Shown: in pieces, positions 1 through 5,533 of the stretch
Layout of the letters: every line of letters starts with the position of its first letter
How positions within the stretch are numbered: position 1 is the stretch's first letter
Virus record (IMG/VR): IMGVR_UViG_3300009085_000093
Coordinates: 1 to 21,752 of that record
DNA length: 21,752 nt
Origin: a virus
Reading direction: 5' to 3' (one strand)
The notes under the pieces: generated by a model
The model's database searches: none
What the model saw: the letters and a program-made list of their open reading frames with translations, nothing else
Told to the model about the DNA's origin: nothing
Translations under genes and position numbers: made by a program

Positions 1-123
1 CGGGTGCTCCTCGACTTCGCGCGGGGTCGGGGGCGCGTCGGACAGGATGGAGCGGGCGCATTCCGGGGAGGGCCCCTCGGCGGGGCGGCGGCATGGGGGG
101 CAGGGGGAGTGGGGGTGCGGCAT
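1..123 (-). CDS. Partial leftward small protein with a CxxC motif (cut by window edge)
   Basis: Reading leftward from an ATG at 123-121, the frame stays open for 41 codons to the window edge. The protein begins MPHPHSPCPPCRRPAEG and contains CPPC followed by another Cys about 14 residues later, which could be part of a zinc-binding site. A GGAGG ribosome binding site lies about 8 bases upstream of the ATG, at 136-132 on the minus strand. A promoter-like pair and an inverted repeat sit just upstream. Family and function are not recognised. Chance open frames are common in DNA this GC-rich, so the ribosome binding site and promoter are the main support. Confidence 0.45.
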   Translation of the reverse strand, partial: MPHPHSPCPPCRRPAEGPSPECARSILSDAPPTPREVEEHP

Positions 124-139
124 CGGGGGGGCCTCCGGT

Positions 140-158
140 CTATGCACAACAGGCATAG
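140..158. promoter_or_regulatory. Inverted repeat, candidate operator
   Basis: CTATGC (140-145) and GCATAG (153-158) form a perfect 6-bp inverted repeat with a 7-base spacer. It overlaps the candidate -10 of the leftward promoter, which is where a repressor would bind. The same GGCATA half-site recurs at 190-195 and 638-643, and in inverted form at 590-595. A helix-turn-helix protein from this region is the likely binder, by inference. Confidence 0.4.
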
Positions 159-181
159 CACGGCTCCCGATTGGGCGTCAA
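152..181 (-). promoter_or_regulatory. Candidate leftward promoter with extended -10
   Basis: On the minus strand a TTGACG -35 (181-176) is followed by an 18-base spacer and a TATGCC -10 (157-152). TGC directly precedes the -10, giving an extended -10 form. It points at the partial gene starting at 123. It is inferred by motif only. Confidence 0.4.
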
Positions 182-239
182 CCACCCGAGGCATATTTTT
201 TCAGAGGCGTCCAGACGGCCGGTAGCTGGCCGCTATTCT

Positions 240-590
240 TCAGCCCTCGTCTGGTGGGACCAGGGACTCAATCAGATCGGACAGGGCGCGCCGCTGCTTC
301 TCGGTCATGCGCGGGAGCGCCATGCGGACCCGGGCGTCGAGTGGGTCCAGGGGGCTGGCGAAGACGATCTCGACCCGGCAGCCGCAGCATCGCGCCCACT
401 TCTCGACGAGTTCCGGATAGGGCCGTTTCAACCCGCGCTCTATCTTCGACACGAAGGTCTGGTGAACCCCCACGCAGGCGGCGACCTCGATCTGGGAGAG
501 CCCGGCCGCCTGCCGGATCCTTCGGAGTTCATGGGCGAAGGTCAACGGGTCCATCCTCCGCATGTAGTACGAGACGAGTGCGTCCGTCAT
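240..590 (-). CDS. XRE-family helix-turn-helix transcriptional regulator
   Basis: This 116-residue protein has a Cro/CI-type helix-turn-helix at about residues 15-58, including LRRIRQAAGLSQIEVAACVG and HQTFVSKIERGLKRP. That is the canonical XRE pattern: LSQ at helix 2, a recognition helix, then KIERG. The C-terminal half has no recognised domain. The ATG at 590 is chosen because GGAGG lies 5-6 bases upstream (minus strand, near 600-594). A second ATG ten codons in lacks such a site. The gene is divergent from the helix-turn-helix gene at 658, and the 67-base gap contains promoter-like and palindromic sequences. This is a typical arrangement for a repressor and its opposing regulator, but which is the repressor cannot be told. 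Confidence 0.85.
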   Translation of the reverse strand: MTDALVSYYMRRMDPLTFAHELRRIRQAAGLSQIEVAACVGVHQTFVSKIERGLKRPYPELVEKWARCCGCRVEIVFASPLDPLDARVRMALPRMTEKQRRALSDLIESLVPPDEG

Positions 591-657
591 ATGCCCTCCG
601 TGGTTGACATCCTCCGTGCGGGATGGTAACCACTATAGGCATACAGGAGATTCGGCC
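591..657. promoter_or_regulatory. Divergent regulatory region between two helix-turn-helix genes
   Basis: This short region separates two divergent regulators. It holds TTGACA at 604-609 (plus strand), the odd palindrome TGGTAACCA at 624-632, and CTATAG followed by GGCATA at 633-643. A TATGCC at 590-595 is the inverted partner of that GGCATA. Rightward, TTGACA has only a poor -10 at 17 bases (TAACCA); TATAGG lies 24 bases away, which is too far. The region very likely holds promoters and operators, but the exact elements are uncertain. AGGAGA at 645-650 is the ribosome binding site of the gene at 658. Confidence 0.5.
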
Positions 658-987
658 ATGCCCTACGCACTCGGACCCGCGATGAAGGCGCTTCGGGAGC
701 GCAAGAATCTGAGCCAGATGGATCTCGTCCGGCTCCTGGACGGAGTTCGCGGCTTCCACCAGGGGAACCTTTCGCGCCTCGAGTCTGGGATCTGGATGCC
801 TGACGCCGGTCAGATGGAGATGCTCCTCCACGCCCTCGGTGCGACGGAGGTCGAGGCGTTCCAGATCCGTGTCCTCGCGAGGCAGGAGGCCGCGGCGCGG
901 CCGGCGAAGACCACCCGAGAGGTCGCCGTCTCCACCCCCACGGATGAAGTCTCGACCCCGTCCGACACTGTCACCGACGCGGCCTAA
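658..987 (+). CDS. XRE-type helix-turn-helix regulator
   Basis: This 109-residue protein has a helix-turn-helix at about residues 5-45. MKALRERKNLSQMDLVRLLD is the first part, and HQGNLSRLESGIWMPDAG is the recognition helix region with the conserved RLESG. A few extra residues (GVRGF) separate helices 2 and 3, unlike a standard XRE domain. The last 30 residues are Ser/Thr/Pro-rich and probably disordered. The ATG at 658 is preferred over an earlier in-frame start because AGGAGA ends 7 bases before it. The TAA stop overlaps, by three bases, the TAG stop of the convergent gene on the other strand. It is probably the counterpart of the divergent regulator at 240-590. Confidence 0.8.
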   Translation: MPYALGPAMKALRERKNLSQMDLVRLLDGVRGFHQGNLSRLESGIWMPDAGQMEMLLHALGATEVEAFQIRVLARQEAAARPAKTTREVAVSTPTDEVSTPSDTVTDAA

Positions 988-1364
988 CGATGCCCAGCGC
1001 CGGGATCGTGCTCCCGCAGGAAGTCGAGCATCGCCTGCCGCAGGTCTTCCGGGGTGTCCGGCTCGTTCGCCAGCCTGACGATGGACGAGGTGATCCCGAC
1101 CCGCTCGGCGTAGTCCGCCTCCGGCCACCGGCTCCTGGCGTAGTCCAGGGCGCGAATCTTGGCCGCGTTCAGCTCGTTCTCGACCTCGAGTCGTACCGCC
1201 TCGAACCGGTCCCGGGAGGCCTCGTAGGCCTCCGTAGTGGACTCCGGCCGCGCCTGCGCCTCGCGGAGTCGCGCCTCCGCCTGGTCCGCCTCTCTCCCGT
1301 CCATCCAGAACCACGCGCCGACGACCACGAGGATCACGGCGGCGGCGGTCAAGACCCAGCGCAT
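984..1364 (-). CDS. Small membrane-anchored protein of unknown function
   Basis: This 126-residue protein starts MRWVLTAAAVILVVVGAWFWM, a single N-terminal hydrophobic segment of about 17 residues. It could be an inner-membrane anchor or an uncleaved signal. The rest is charged and helical, with heptad-like stretches at about residues 26-75 that suggest a coiled coil. The ATG at 1364 is chosen because AAGGAGG is correctly spaced upstream. An upstream GTG at 1370 is part of that ribosome binding site region. The protein would face the cytoplasm or periplasm on a single anchor. Such proteins beside phage repressor genes sometimes act in superinfection exclusion, but nothing in the sequence shows this. 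It is convergent with the helix-turn-helix gene at 658-987. Confidence 0.65.
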   Translation of the reverse strand: MRWVLTAAAVILVVVGAWFWMDGREADQAEARLREAQARPESTTEAYEASRDRFEAVRLEVENELNAAKIRALDYARSRWPEADYAERVGITSSIVRLANEPDTPEDLRQAMLDFLREHDPGAGHR

Positions 1365-1492
1365 CGGCACCTCCTTCCTGCCCGGACAGTACCACAGACG
1401 CCGGCCGACCGGATGGCGCGCGGGGGATCTTCGTGGTCATGCCCACAGGATTACAGGCTGTCAATGTCACTTTCAACGGGGGCCTCGTGACG

Positions 1493-1996
1493 ATGCGTCC
1501 GGTCTGCTGCGACCTCGGCGCCATCGCCGGCGTGCTGCTCGACGAGGTCGCGCGTCGGTGCCCGGCCTACCGCGACAACGCCTTCGCCCGGTGGCTGGGG
1601 GTGGACCGGTCGCTCGTCGGGCACTGGCGGTCGGGGGCCCGTCCGATGCCGGTCGAGGTCCTCCCGCACCTGGCACGCTACTGCGGAGACCCGGAGGCGG
1701 TCTACGGGGATCTCCTCGCCCGGGCAGGGTGCGCGGTCGCCCGGGAGGATCCGGACCCGGACGACCCGGAGGCCGCGATCTCCCGGGTGCGCCTCGAGGT
1801 CGGCCGCCTGCTCGTCTCCTGGGAGGAGGGCGTGCTCGACGGCCGGCTCGACCCGGACGAGGCGACGGCGCTCGTGGACCAGCTCGACACGCTCCGGGTC
1901 GAGGTCTCCCGGTTGCGCGCCGGGCTGCTCACCCGAAGGGCCCGGAAGGCACGGAAGGCACGAAAGGCCGGACCGGGAAGGAGGAACGCGCGATGA
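1493..1996 (+). CDS. Helix-turn-helix regulator-like protein with basic repeat tail
   Basis: This protein of about 167 residues contains a probable helix-turn-helix near residues 27-62 (FARWLGVDRSLVGHWRSGAR followed by a leucine-rich helix), resembling Cro/CI-like DNA-binding domains. Residues 90-145 are acidic and helical, possibly for oligomerisation. The C-terminus is strongly basic, with Arg-Lys-Ala triplets from a 9-bp DNA repeat (1943-1969). Start choice is uncertain. In-frame GTG 1433, ATG 1439 and GTG 1487 lie upstream, but the N-terminus they would add does not look structured, and GGGGG lies about 10 bases before 1493. The stop overlaps the next start (ATGA at 1993-1996), so it probably begins the rightward early operon. 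Confidence 0.6.
   Translation: MRPVCCDLGAIAGVLLDEVARRCPAYRDNAFARWLGVDRSLVGHWRSGARPMPVEVLPHLARYCGDPEAVYGDLLARAGCAVAREDPDPDDPEAAISRVRLEVGRLLVSWEEGVLDGRLDPDEATALVDQLDTLRVEVSRLRAGLLTRRARKARKARKAGPGRRNAR
1943..1969 (+). repeat. Three tandem 9-bp repeats coding for Arg-Lys-Ala
   Basis: CGGAAGGCA occurs at 1943-1951 and 1952-1960, followed by the variant CGAAAGGCC at 1961-1969. The unit is a multiple of three, so it adds a basic tripeptide to the end of the regulator-like protein without changing frame. Confidence 0.8.
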
Positions 1997-2541
1997 TCAT
2001 CCTCGGAATCGACCCGGGGCCCCGGACGTGCGGGGTGGTCTACTACGACTCGGACCGCCGGGAGATCCCACCTCGGCTCGCGGACGGGTGCGCCTCGGAA
2101 TCCAAGCTGGACGACATCCTGTTCAAGATCGGTTTCCTGGGCATCGGCGTGGACCTGGTCGCCGTCGAGCGCCTCCAGTCCTGCGGGCAGTCGGGCGCGG
2201 ACCTGTTCCAGACGTGCGAGGTGGTGGGGCGCATCCAACAGCGGACGCTCGACGCGGGCCTACCGGTCATCCTCCTCTACAGGCGCGAGGTGCTCCGTGC
2301 CCTCGACGTGACCGGGATCGGGAACCGAGACGCGATGGTCCACCAGCGTCTCCTCGAGATGCATGGGGGGAGCCGGCCTGCCGCGGTCGGGACGAAGAAG
2401 GCCCCCGGACCCCTCTACGGCATCACCGGGCACGCCTGGCAGGCCCTCGCGGTCGCGGTGGCGGCCTCCTACCGGCCGGAGCCGTCCTGGGTGCCGGTCG
2501 CCCTCGCCTCCGGGCTCGGGTGCGGGGGGGAGGGGACGTGA
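1993..2541 (+). CDS. RuvC-like Holliday junction resolvase family nuclease
   Basis: This 182-residue protein has an RNase H-like fold of the RuvC type. The first strand is MIILGIDPGPRTCGVVYY, with catalytic Asp7. The second acidic site is Glu59 in LVAVERLQS. The C-terminal helix is GHAWQALAVAVA (from about residue 146). In RuvC the C-terminal helix supplies two metal ligands. Here His147 and Gln150 stand at the expected positions, so the last acid seems to be replaced by Gln. In phages such enzymes resolve branched DNA before packaging or act in recombination. The ATG at 1993 overlaps the preceding TGA and has AGGAGG 8 bases upstream. Long Pro/Arg-rich extensions possible further upstream in frame are rejected. 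Confidence 0.75.
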   Translation: MIILGIDPGPRTCGVVYYDSDRREIPPRLADGCASESKLDDILFKIGFLGIGVDLVAVERLQSCGQSGADLFQTCEVVGRIQQRTLDAGLPVILLYRREVLRALDVTGIGNRDAMVHQRLLEMHGGSRPAAVGTKKAPGPLYGITGHAWQALAVAVAASYRPEPSWVPVALASGLGCGGEGT

Positions 2542-2999
2542 AGCCGCAAGAACGGACGAGAGCGATCCTGGAATCGGGACTCGACCCGGAATCAAAGCTG
2601 ATCGCCATCGTGATCGCGGACCACATGAGCGGGGACGAGTGCTCCGCGTGGCCGAGTATCCCCACCATCGCGCGCATGTCCGGCCTCTGTGAGCGCACCA
2701 TCTACACCCGGACAACGGCGGGCGAAGCCGCAGGCTGGCTCTCCCGGGAGCGGCATGTAGGCTGGAAGTGCCAGCCGTGGCAGATCGCCTTCGACCAACT
2801 GCCCGACCCCTGCACCGGATGCACCCCTGCACGGCATGCATGTGTCGGAAAGCAACACCCCTGCACGGCATGCAGCCCACCCCTGCACCGGATGCAGGGG
2901 TACCCCTGCACGGCATGCAGCCGATCCGACCATGGATCCGACCATGGATCCGACCAGAGAACAACAGCCCGACGCTGCCGCGTCGTGCGTGCGCCCTGA
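2538..2999 (+). CDS. Helix-turn-helix replication protein carrying an internal iteron array
   Basis: This 153-residue protein has a winged helix-turn-helix in residues 1-75. The pattern KLIAIVIADHMS, then WPSIPTIARMSGLCERTIYT and a wing ending GWLSRERHVG, is like the DNA-binding domain of phage replication initiators. After about residue 90 the protein turns into a Cys/His/Pro-rich stretch. This stretch is encoded by five 17-bp DNA repeats followed by 12-bp repeats, so its CxxC pairs are probably a by-product of DNA repeats and not a zinc finger. GTG 2538 overlaps the previous TGA (GTGA) and follows a GGAGGGG ribosome binding site. Having iterons inside the initiator gene recalls the lambda O gene. 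The initiator role is inferred. Confidence 0.7.
   Translation: MKPQERTRAILESGLDPESKLIAIVIADHMSGDECSAWPSIPTIARMSGLCERTIYTRTTAGEAAGWLSRERHVGWKCQPWQIAFDQLPDPCTGCTPARHACVGKQHPCTACSPPLHRMQGYPCTACSRSDHGSDHGSDQRTTARRCRVVRAP
2807..2919 (+). repeat. Five 17-bp direct repeats (iteron-like), candidate replication origin
   Basis: Two variants alternate: CCCCTGCACCGGATGCA at 2807-2823 and 2880-2896, and CCCCTGCACGGCATGCA at 2824-2840, 2858-2874 and 2903-2919. Start-to-start spacings are 17, 34, 22 and 23 bases, so the first three copies keep a 17-base phase. Each copy contains TGCA-N5-TGCA. The copies are read in three different reading frames of the host gene, so they are conserved as DNA, not as peptide. 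This is typical of initiator-binding iterons. Confidence 0.85.
2880..2906. repeat. Hairpin and palindrome inside the iteron array
   Basis: CCCCTGCA (2880-2887) and TGCAGGGG (2893-2900) are perfect 8-bp inverted repeats around a 5-base loop. The 10-bp palindrome GGGGTACCCC (2897-2906) joins this hairpin to the next repeat copy. Only the fourth iteron copy is extended in this way. Confidence 0.8.
2923..2956 (+). repeat. Tandem 12-bp repeats next to the iterons
   Basis: GATCCGACCATG occurs at 2923-2934 and 2935-2946, followed by a partial copy (GATCCGACCA) at 2947-2956. The unit is in frame and encodes Ser-Asp-His-Gly repeats. It lies 3 bases after the last iteron. Confidence 0.85.
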
Positions 3000-3022
3000 A
3001 CAGCCCGAACACGAGGACCACC

Positions 3023-3238
3023 ATGCCAACCCTGCCCCTCCCGACTCCCGACCGCACCGTGACCCTGCCCCTCCCTCTGGCCCTGCGGCTCCTGGGGGCC
3101 CTGGAGAACCACGCCCCGCTCGACGCCCGCGTGCGGCTCGACGGCTCCCTGCGAGACCTCGAGCGCCGGATCCGGGGCGAGCTCGCACGGGGCAGCCCGC
3201 ACCCGCTGGACCCGGAATCGCACCCGCCGGATGCGTGA
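3023..3238 (+). CDS. Small hypothetical protein
   Basis: This 71-residue protein starts MPTLPLPTPDRTVTLPLPLA, with GAGGA 5 bases before the ATG. The N-terminal third is Pro/Leu-rich. The middle (ALRLLGALENHAPLDARVRL, then RDLERRIRGELARG) looks helical and amphipathic. The final residues are Pro/His-rich. No family is recognised. Its stop overlaps the next start in a GTGA, which supports real translation and coupling. It sits between the candidate initiator and the helicase, where phages often place small loading or accessory proteins, but nothing in the sequence shows such a role. Confidence 0.55.
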   Translation: MPTLPLPTPDRTVTLPLPLALRLLGALENHAPLDARVRLDGSLRDLERRIRGELARGSPHPLDPESHPPDA

Positions 3239-3615
3239 AGCCGCCCCTCGACCCTCGCATCCGGATCGTGACCGACCTGTGGAGCGCCGCATTCAAGGCG
3301 AGGTACGGCCGGAAATACGCCTGGGACCTCGGCCTGCACGGGAAGCAGAGCGAGGATCGGAAGGCCGCGCTCCGGGTGATCGCCGTCGCCCGGATCCCGC
3401 TCCCGGAGCACGACGGGGTCGAGGCCCTGTCCCGTACCCGGGACGCGATGGAGGCGTACCTGGACGCCCACGAGCGCTACGTCCTGGACGGGCTCGTCCC
3501 ACCCGAGGCTCAGCCGACCCTCGCCCGGTTCGGCCGTGACGTACAGCGGTGGCTCGGGAGCGGCTCGCCATCGCCGTCCACCTACTCGAACCCGCTGATC
3601 CCGGTGATACGATGA
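3235..3615 (+). CDS. Hypothetical protein of the replication module
   Basis: This 126-residue protein starts at GTG 3235, overlapping the upstream TGA, and ends in an ATGA overlap with the helicase start. The core (LWSAAFKARYGRKYAWDLGL, then EDRKAALRVIAVARIPLP and a helix ending AYLDAHERYVLDGL) has the pattern Trp, Phe-Tyr-Gly, then Lys/Arg-rich helices. This pattern is common in C-terminal domains of phage replisome organisers or helicase loaders that are placed before a DnaB gene. The similarity is weak, so a helicase loader role is only inferred from the pattern and the position. There is no strong ribosome binding site, so expression probably depends on translational coupling. Confidence 0.6.
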   Translation: MKPPLDPRIRIVTDLWSAAFKARYGRKYAWDLGLHGKQSEDRKAALRVIAVARIPLPEHDGVEALSRTRDAMEAYLDAHERYVLDGLVPPEAQPTLARFGRDVQRWLGSGSPSPSTYSNPLIPVIR

Positions 3616-5060
3616 CGACCCCCTTCCCCGACCGCGAGCGCACGTTCCTCGGCATCTGCCTGCTCGACCTGTCGGCCCTGGACCGGACGAAGATCCGGCC
3701 GGAGCACCTGGTCCGGGACCGGCACGCAGTCCTGCTCCGGCACATGCTCGACCTCCGGCGGGCGGGCCGGCTCGAGTCGCCGGACGAGCTCGCGTACAGC
3801 ATCGTCTCCTCCCGGCAGCTCGAGGAGGACGTGGGCGGGCTCGGGTACGCGACGGGCCACGCGGACTCGGCACCGACGGTCGAGGTCCTCCCCTACGTCG
3901 AGCGGCTCATCCTGGAGGACTACCACCGGCGCCAGATCCGGGGTGCCGCCGCCCGGGCACAGGGCCGCATCCAGGAGGGGGACTCGGCGCGCTCGGTGGA
4001 CGCCCAGCTCCGGGCGGACCTGGACGGCGTCCGGGACGTCGGCGAGGACCTGTGCGAGCCGGCCTCCTCGATCGGCGAGGCGGTCTGGAAGCGGCAGGAC
4101 GAACGGCTCCGGAGCGGTCGGACGGCCTACATCCGGTCCGGATGGCGGTCGTGGGACGATGCGGAGGACGGCCAGGGCTGGTCGAGCGAGGGCGTCACGA
4201 TGATCGTCGCCCGTTCGGGGATGGGGAAGACCTCGTTCGTCAACTCGACGGCCGTGCTCATGGCGGCCTCGGGCACCCGGGTCGTCGTCCACGGCACGGA
4301 GACCTCCCGGCAGGCTCGGGTGGACGCGATGGCCTACGGGGTCTCGGGAATCGACCCGCGTCGCTACCACTGGCTCACCCGGCTTCGGGGCGAGGGCAGG
4401 GCCAGGCCGCAGGACGAGGAGGAGCTCGAGGAGCTCGCCCGGCTCCATCACCAGGCCCTCGCCTGGCTGGGCACCCTGCCTCTCCGGGTCTCGGGGGCGG
4501 GCTTGACCGTCGAGGCGATGGCCGCAGAGGTCTCCCGGCTCCACCACGCGGACCTCTGCGACGTGCTCCTCGTGGACTACCTCCAGGACTTCGTCGTGTC
4601 GGTGGGCGTCAAGGTCGGCGAACGGGTCGTCCAGGTGGGCCATGCCTCGGCCACGCTCAAGGCCCTGTCCTCCAGGCTGGGTATCCCCATCCTCGTCGCG
4701 GCGCAGATGTCGGACGAGAAGGAGACCGCCAGGAGTGGACCTCCGCCCGACCCGTTCCCGGAGATGCACCAGATCCAGTGGAGTTCGGGTGCGCACCAGG
4801 ACGCCGAGGAGATCTACGCGCTCAATCGGGGTGAGTACTGGCGGGACCGACTCGGCCAGGCGTACCGACCGGATCGGCATGGGCATCCGGGCGTGCTCGA
4901 GGTCCAGTCCCGTAAGCGCAGGTCGGGCCGCCTCGTCCGCTGGGAGCTGACCTGGGACGGGCCGACCCGATGGGTGGGACCCCGACCGCAGATCGGCAGG
5001 CCCACCGCACCGCCGCCCAGGCCGGAGACGCACGAGGGGGAGGAGGCGGGGGCGTGGTGA
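3612..5060 (+). CDS. DnaB-like replicative DNA helicase
   Basis: This 482-residue protein has the two domains of DnaB helicases. Residues 1-100 match the N-terminal helical domain (RERTFLGICLLDLSALDRTK, RHAVLLRHMLDLRRAG). The RecA-like ATPase domain follows from about residue 175. Walker A is RSGMGKTS at 201-208, an Arg-rich helix follows ETSRQARVDAMAY, and Walker B is LLVDYLQDF with Asp322. It would unwind the phage replication fork as a hexamer. The ATG at 3612 overlaps the previous stop (ATGA), and no strong ribosome binding site is visible. The terminase genes follow within 41 bases, so replication and packaging genes may share a transcript. The length is close to that of typical DnaB proteins. 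Confidence 0.9.
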   Translation: MTTPFPDRERTFLGICLLDLSALDRTKIRPEHLVRDRHAVLLRHMLDLRRAGRLESPDELAYSIVSSRQLEEDVGGLGYATGHADSAPTVEVLPYVERLILEDYHRRQIRGAAARAQGRIQEGDSARSVDAQLRADLDGVRDVGEDLCEPASSIGEAVWKRQDERLRSGRTAYIRSGWRSWDDAEDGQGWSSEGVTMIVARSGMGKTSFVNSTAVLMAASGTRVVVHGTETSRQARVDAMAYGVSGIDPRRYHWLTRLRGEGRARPQDEEELEELARLHHQALAWLGTLPLRVSGAGLTVEAMAAEVSRLHHADLCDVLLVDYLQDFVVSVGVKVGERVVQVGHASATLKALSSRLGIPILVAAQMSDEKETARSGPPPDPFPEMHQIQWSSGAHQDAEEIYALNRGEYWRDRLGQAYRPDRHGHPGVLEVQSRKRRSGRLVRWELTWDGPTRWVGPRPQIGRPTAPPPRPETHEGEEAGAW

Positions 5061-5101
5061 CTCCTACCGCGGCAATATGGTTTGCCCTAAAGGGGATTTG
5101 A

Positions 5102-5533
5102 ATGGCACGAAGAGGGCCACACCTCACGAGGCGGGAGCGGATCCCGGCCAAGGCGATGGTCGCTGCGTACATGCGGCAGGGGCCGCTCACCGAGGCCGTC
5201 GTCACCGAGATCGCGCGGACCCACCACGTCAGCCCCCGGATGGTCTTCGTCTGGCGGAAGGAGATCATCGACGCCTGGAAGGCCGAGGCCGACCTGCTCG
5301 GCGATTCGGGCCAGCGGGCGGACATCCTTGCCCGGGTCCGACAGGACGCCCTCGACGCGAAGGCAGCCGGCGAGTTCCCGTCCGTCATCGCGGCCCGGAA
5401 GCTGGAGGCCGAGATCCTCGGCATCATCCGGCAGCCGCCCGGCGCCCAGGTCCTCGTCAACGTCCAGGTGGACCCCCGGATCGCCGCCATGTCCGACGAG
5501 GAGCTCCGGCAGATCGTGGAGGTGGAGGGGTGA
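5102..5533 (+). CDS. Probable terminase small subunit
   Basis: This 143-residue protein is basic at the N-terminus, with a predicted helix-turn-helix at about residues 18-60 (AKAMVAAYMRQGPLTEAVVT, then HHVSPRMVFVWRKEIIDAWK). A long helix follows, and the C-terminal segment MSDEELRQIVEVEG is of a type common at the ends of small terminase subunits. The small subunit recognises phage DNA and presents it to the large subunit for packaging. AAAGGGG precedes the ATG by 7-8 bases. Its stop overlaps the large subunit start in a GTGA. The assignment rests on domain type plus position directly before the large subunit. Confidence 0.8.
   Translation: MARRGPHLTRRERIPAKAMVAAYMRQGPLTEAVVTEIARTHHVSPRMVFVWRKEIIDAWKAEADLLGDSGQRADILARVRQDALDAKAAGEFPSVIAARKLEAEILGIIRQPPGAQVLVNVQVDPRIAAMSDEELRQIVEVEG

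Noticed and set aside
205-230. CGGCC/GGCCG inverted repeat as a terminator for the leftward regulator
   Set aside because: The stem is only 5 bp with a 7-base loop, and no T-run follows directly on the minus strand. The nearby T/A run is too far away.
4-629. Short plus-strand open frames at the left end
   Set aside because: They overlap the well-supported minus-strand regulator and have Arg/Gly/Pro-rich translations without ribosome binding sites.
631-639. CACTATAGG resembling the core of a T7 RNA polymerase promoter
   Set aside because: The preceding ten bases match the T7 consensus at only about three positions, and no phage RNA polymerase is present. Probably chance.
1237-1992. N-terminal extension of the RuvC-like gene in the same frame
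   Set aside because: The extension is Arg/Pro/Gly-rich and overlaps two other genes. The ATG at 1993 has a strong ribosome binding site and begins exactly at the RuvC first strand.
2807-2919. Iteron array as a CRISPR array
   Set aside because: Units are 17 bp, some are directly adjacent, spacers are absent or 0-17 bases and irregular, the array lies in a coding gene, and no cas genes are present.
2800-2930. CxxC pairs in the replication protein as a zinc finger
   Set aside because: The Cys pairs arise where the 17-bp DNA repeat falls in one particular frame, and other copies in other frames give no Cys. DNA-level repeat explains them better.
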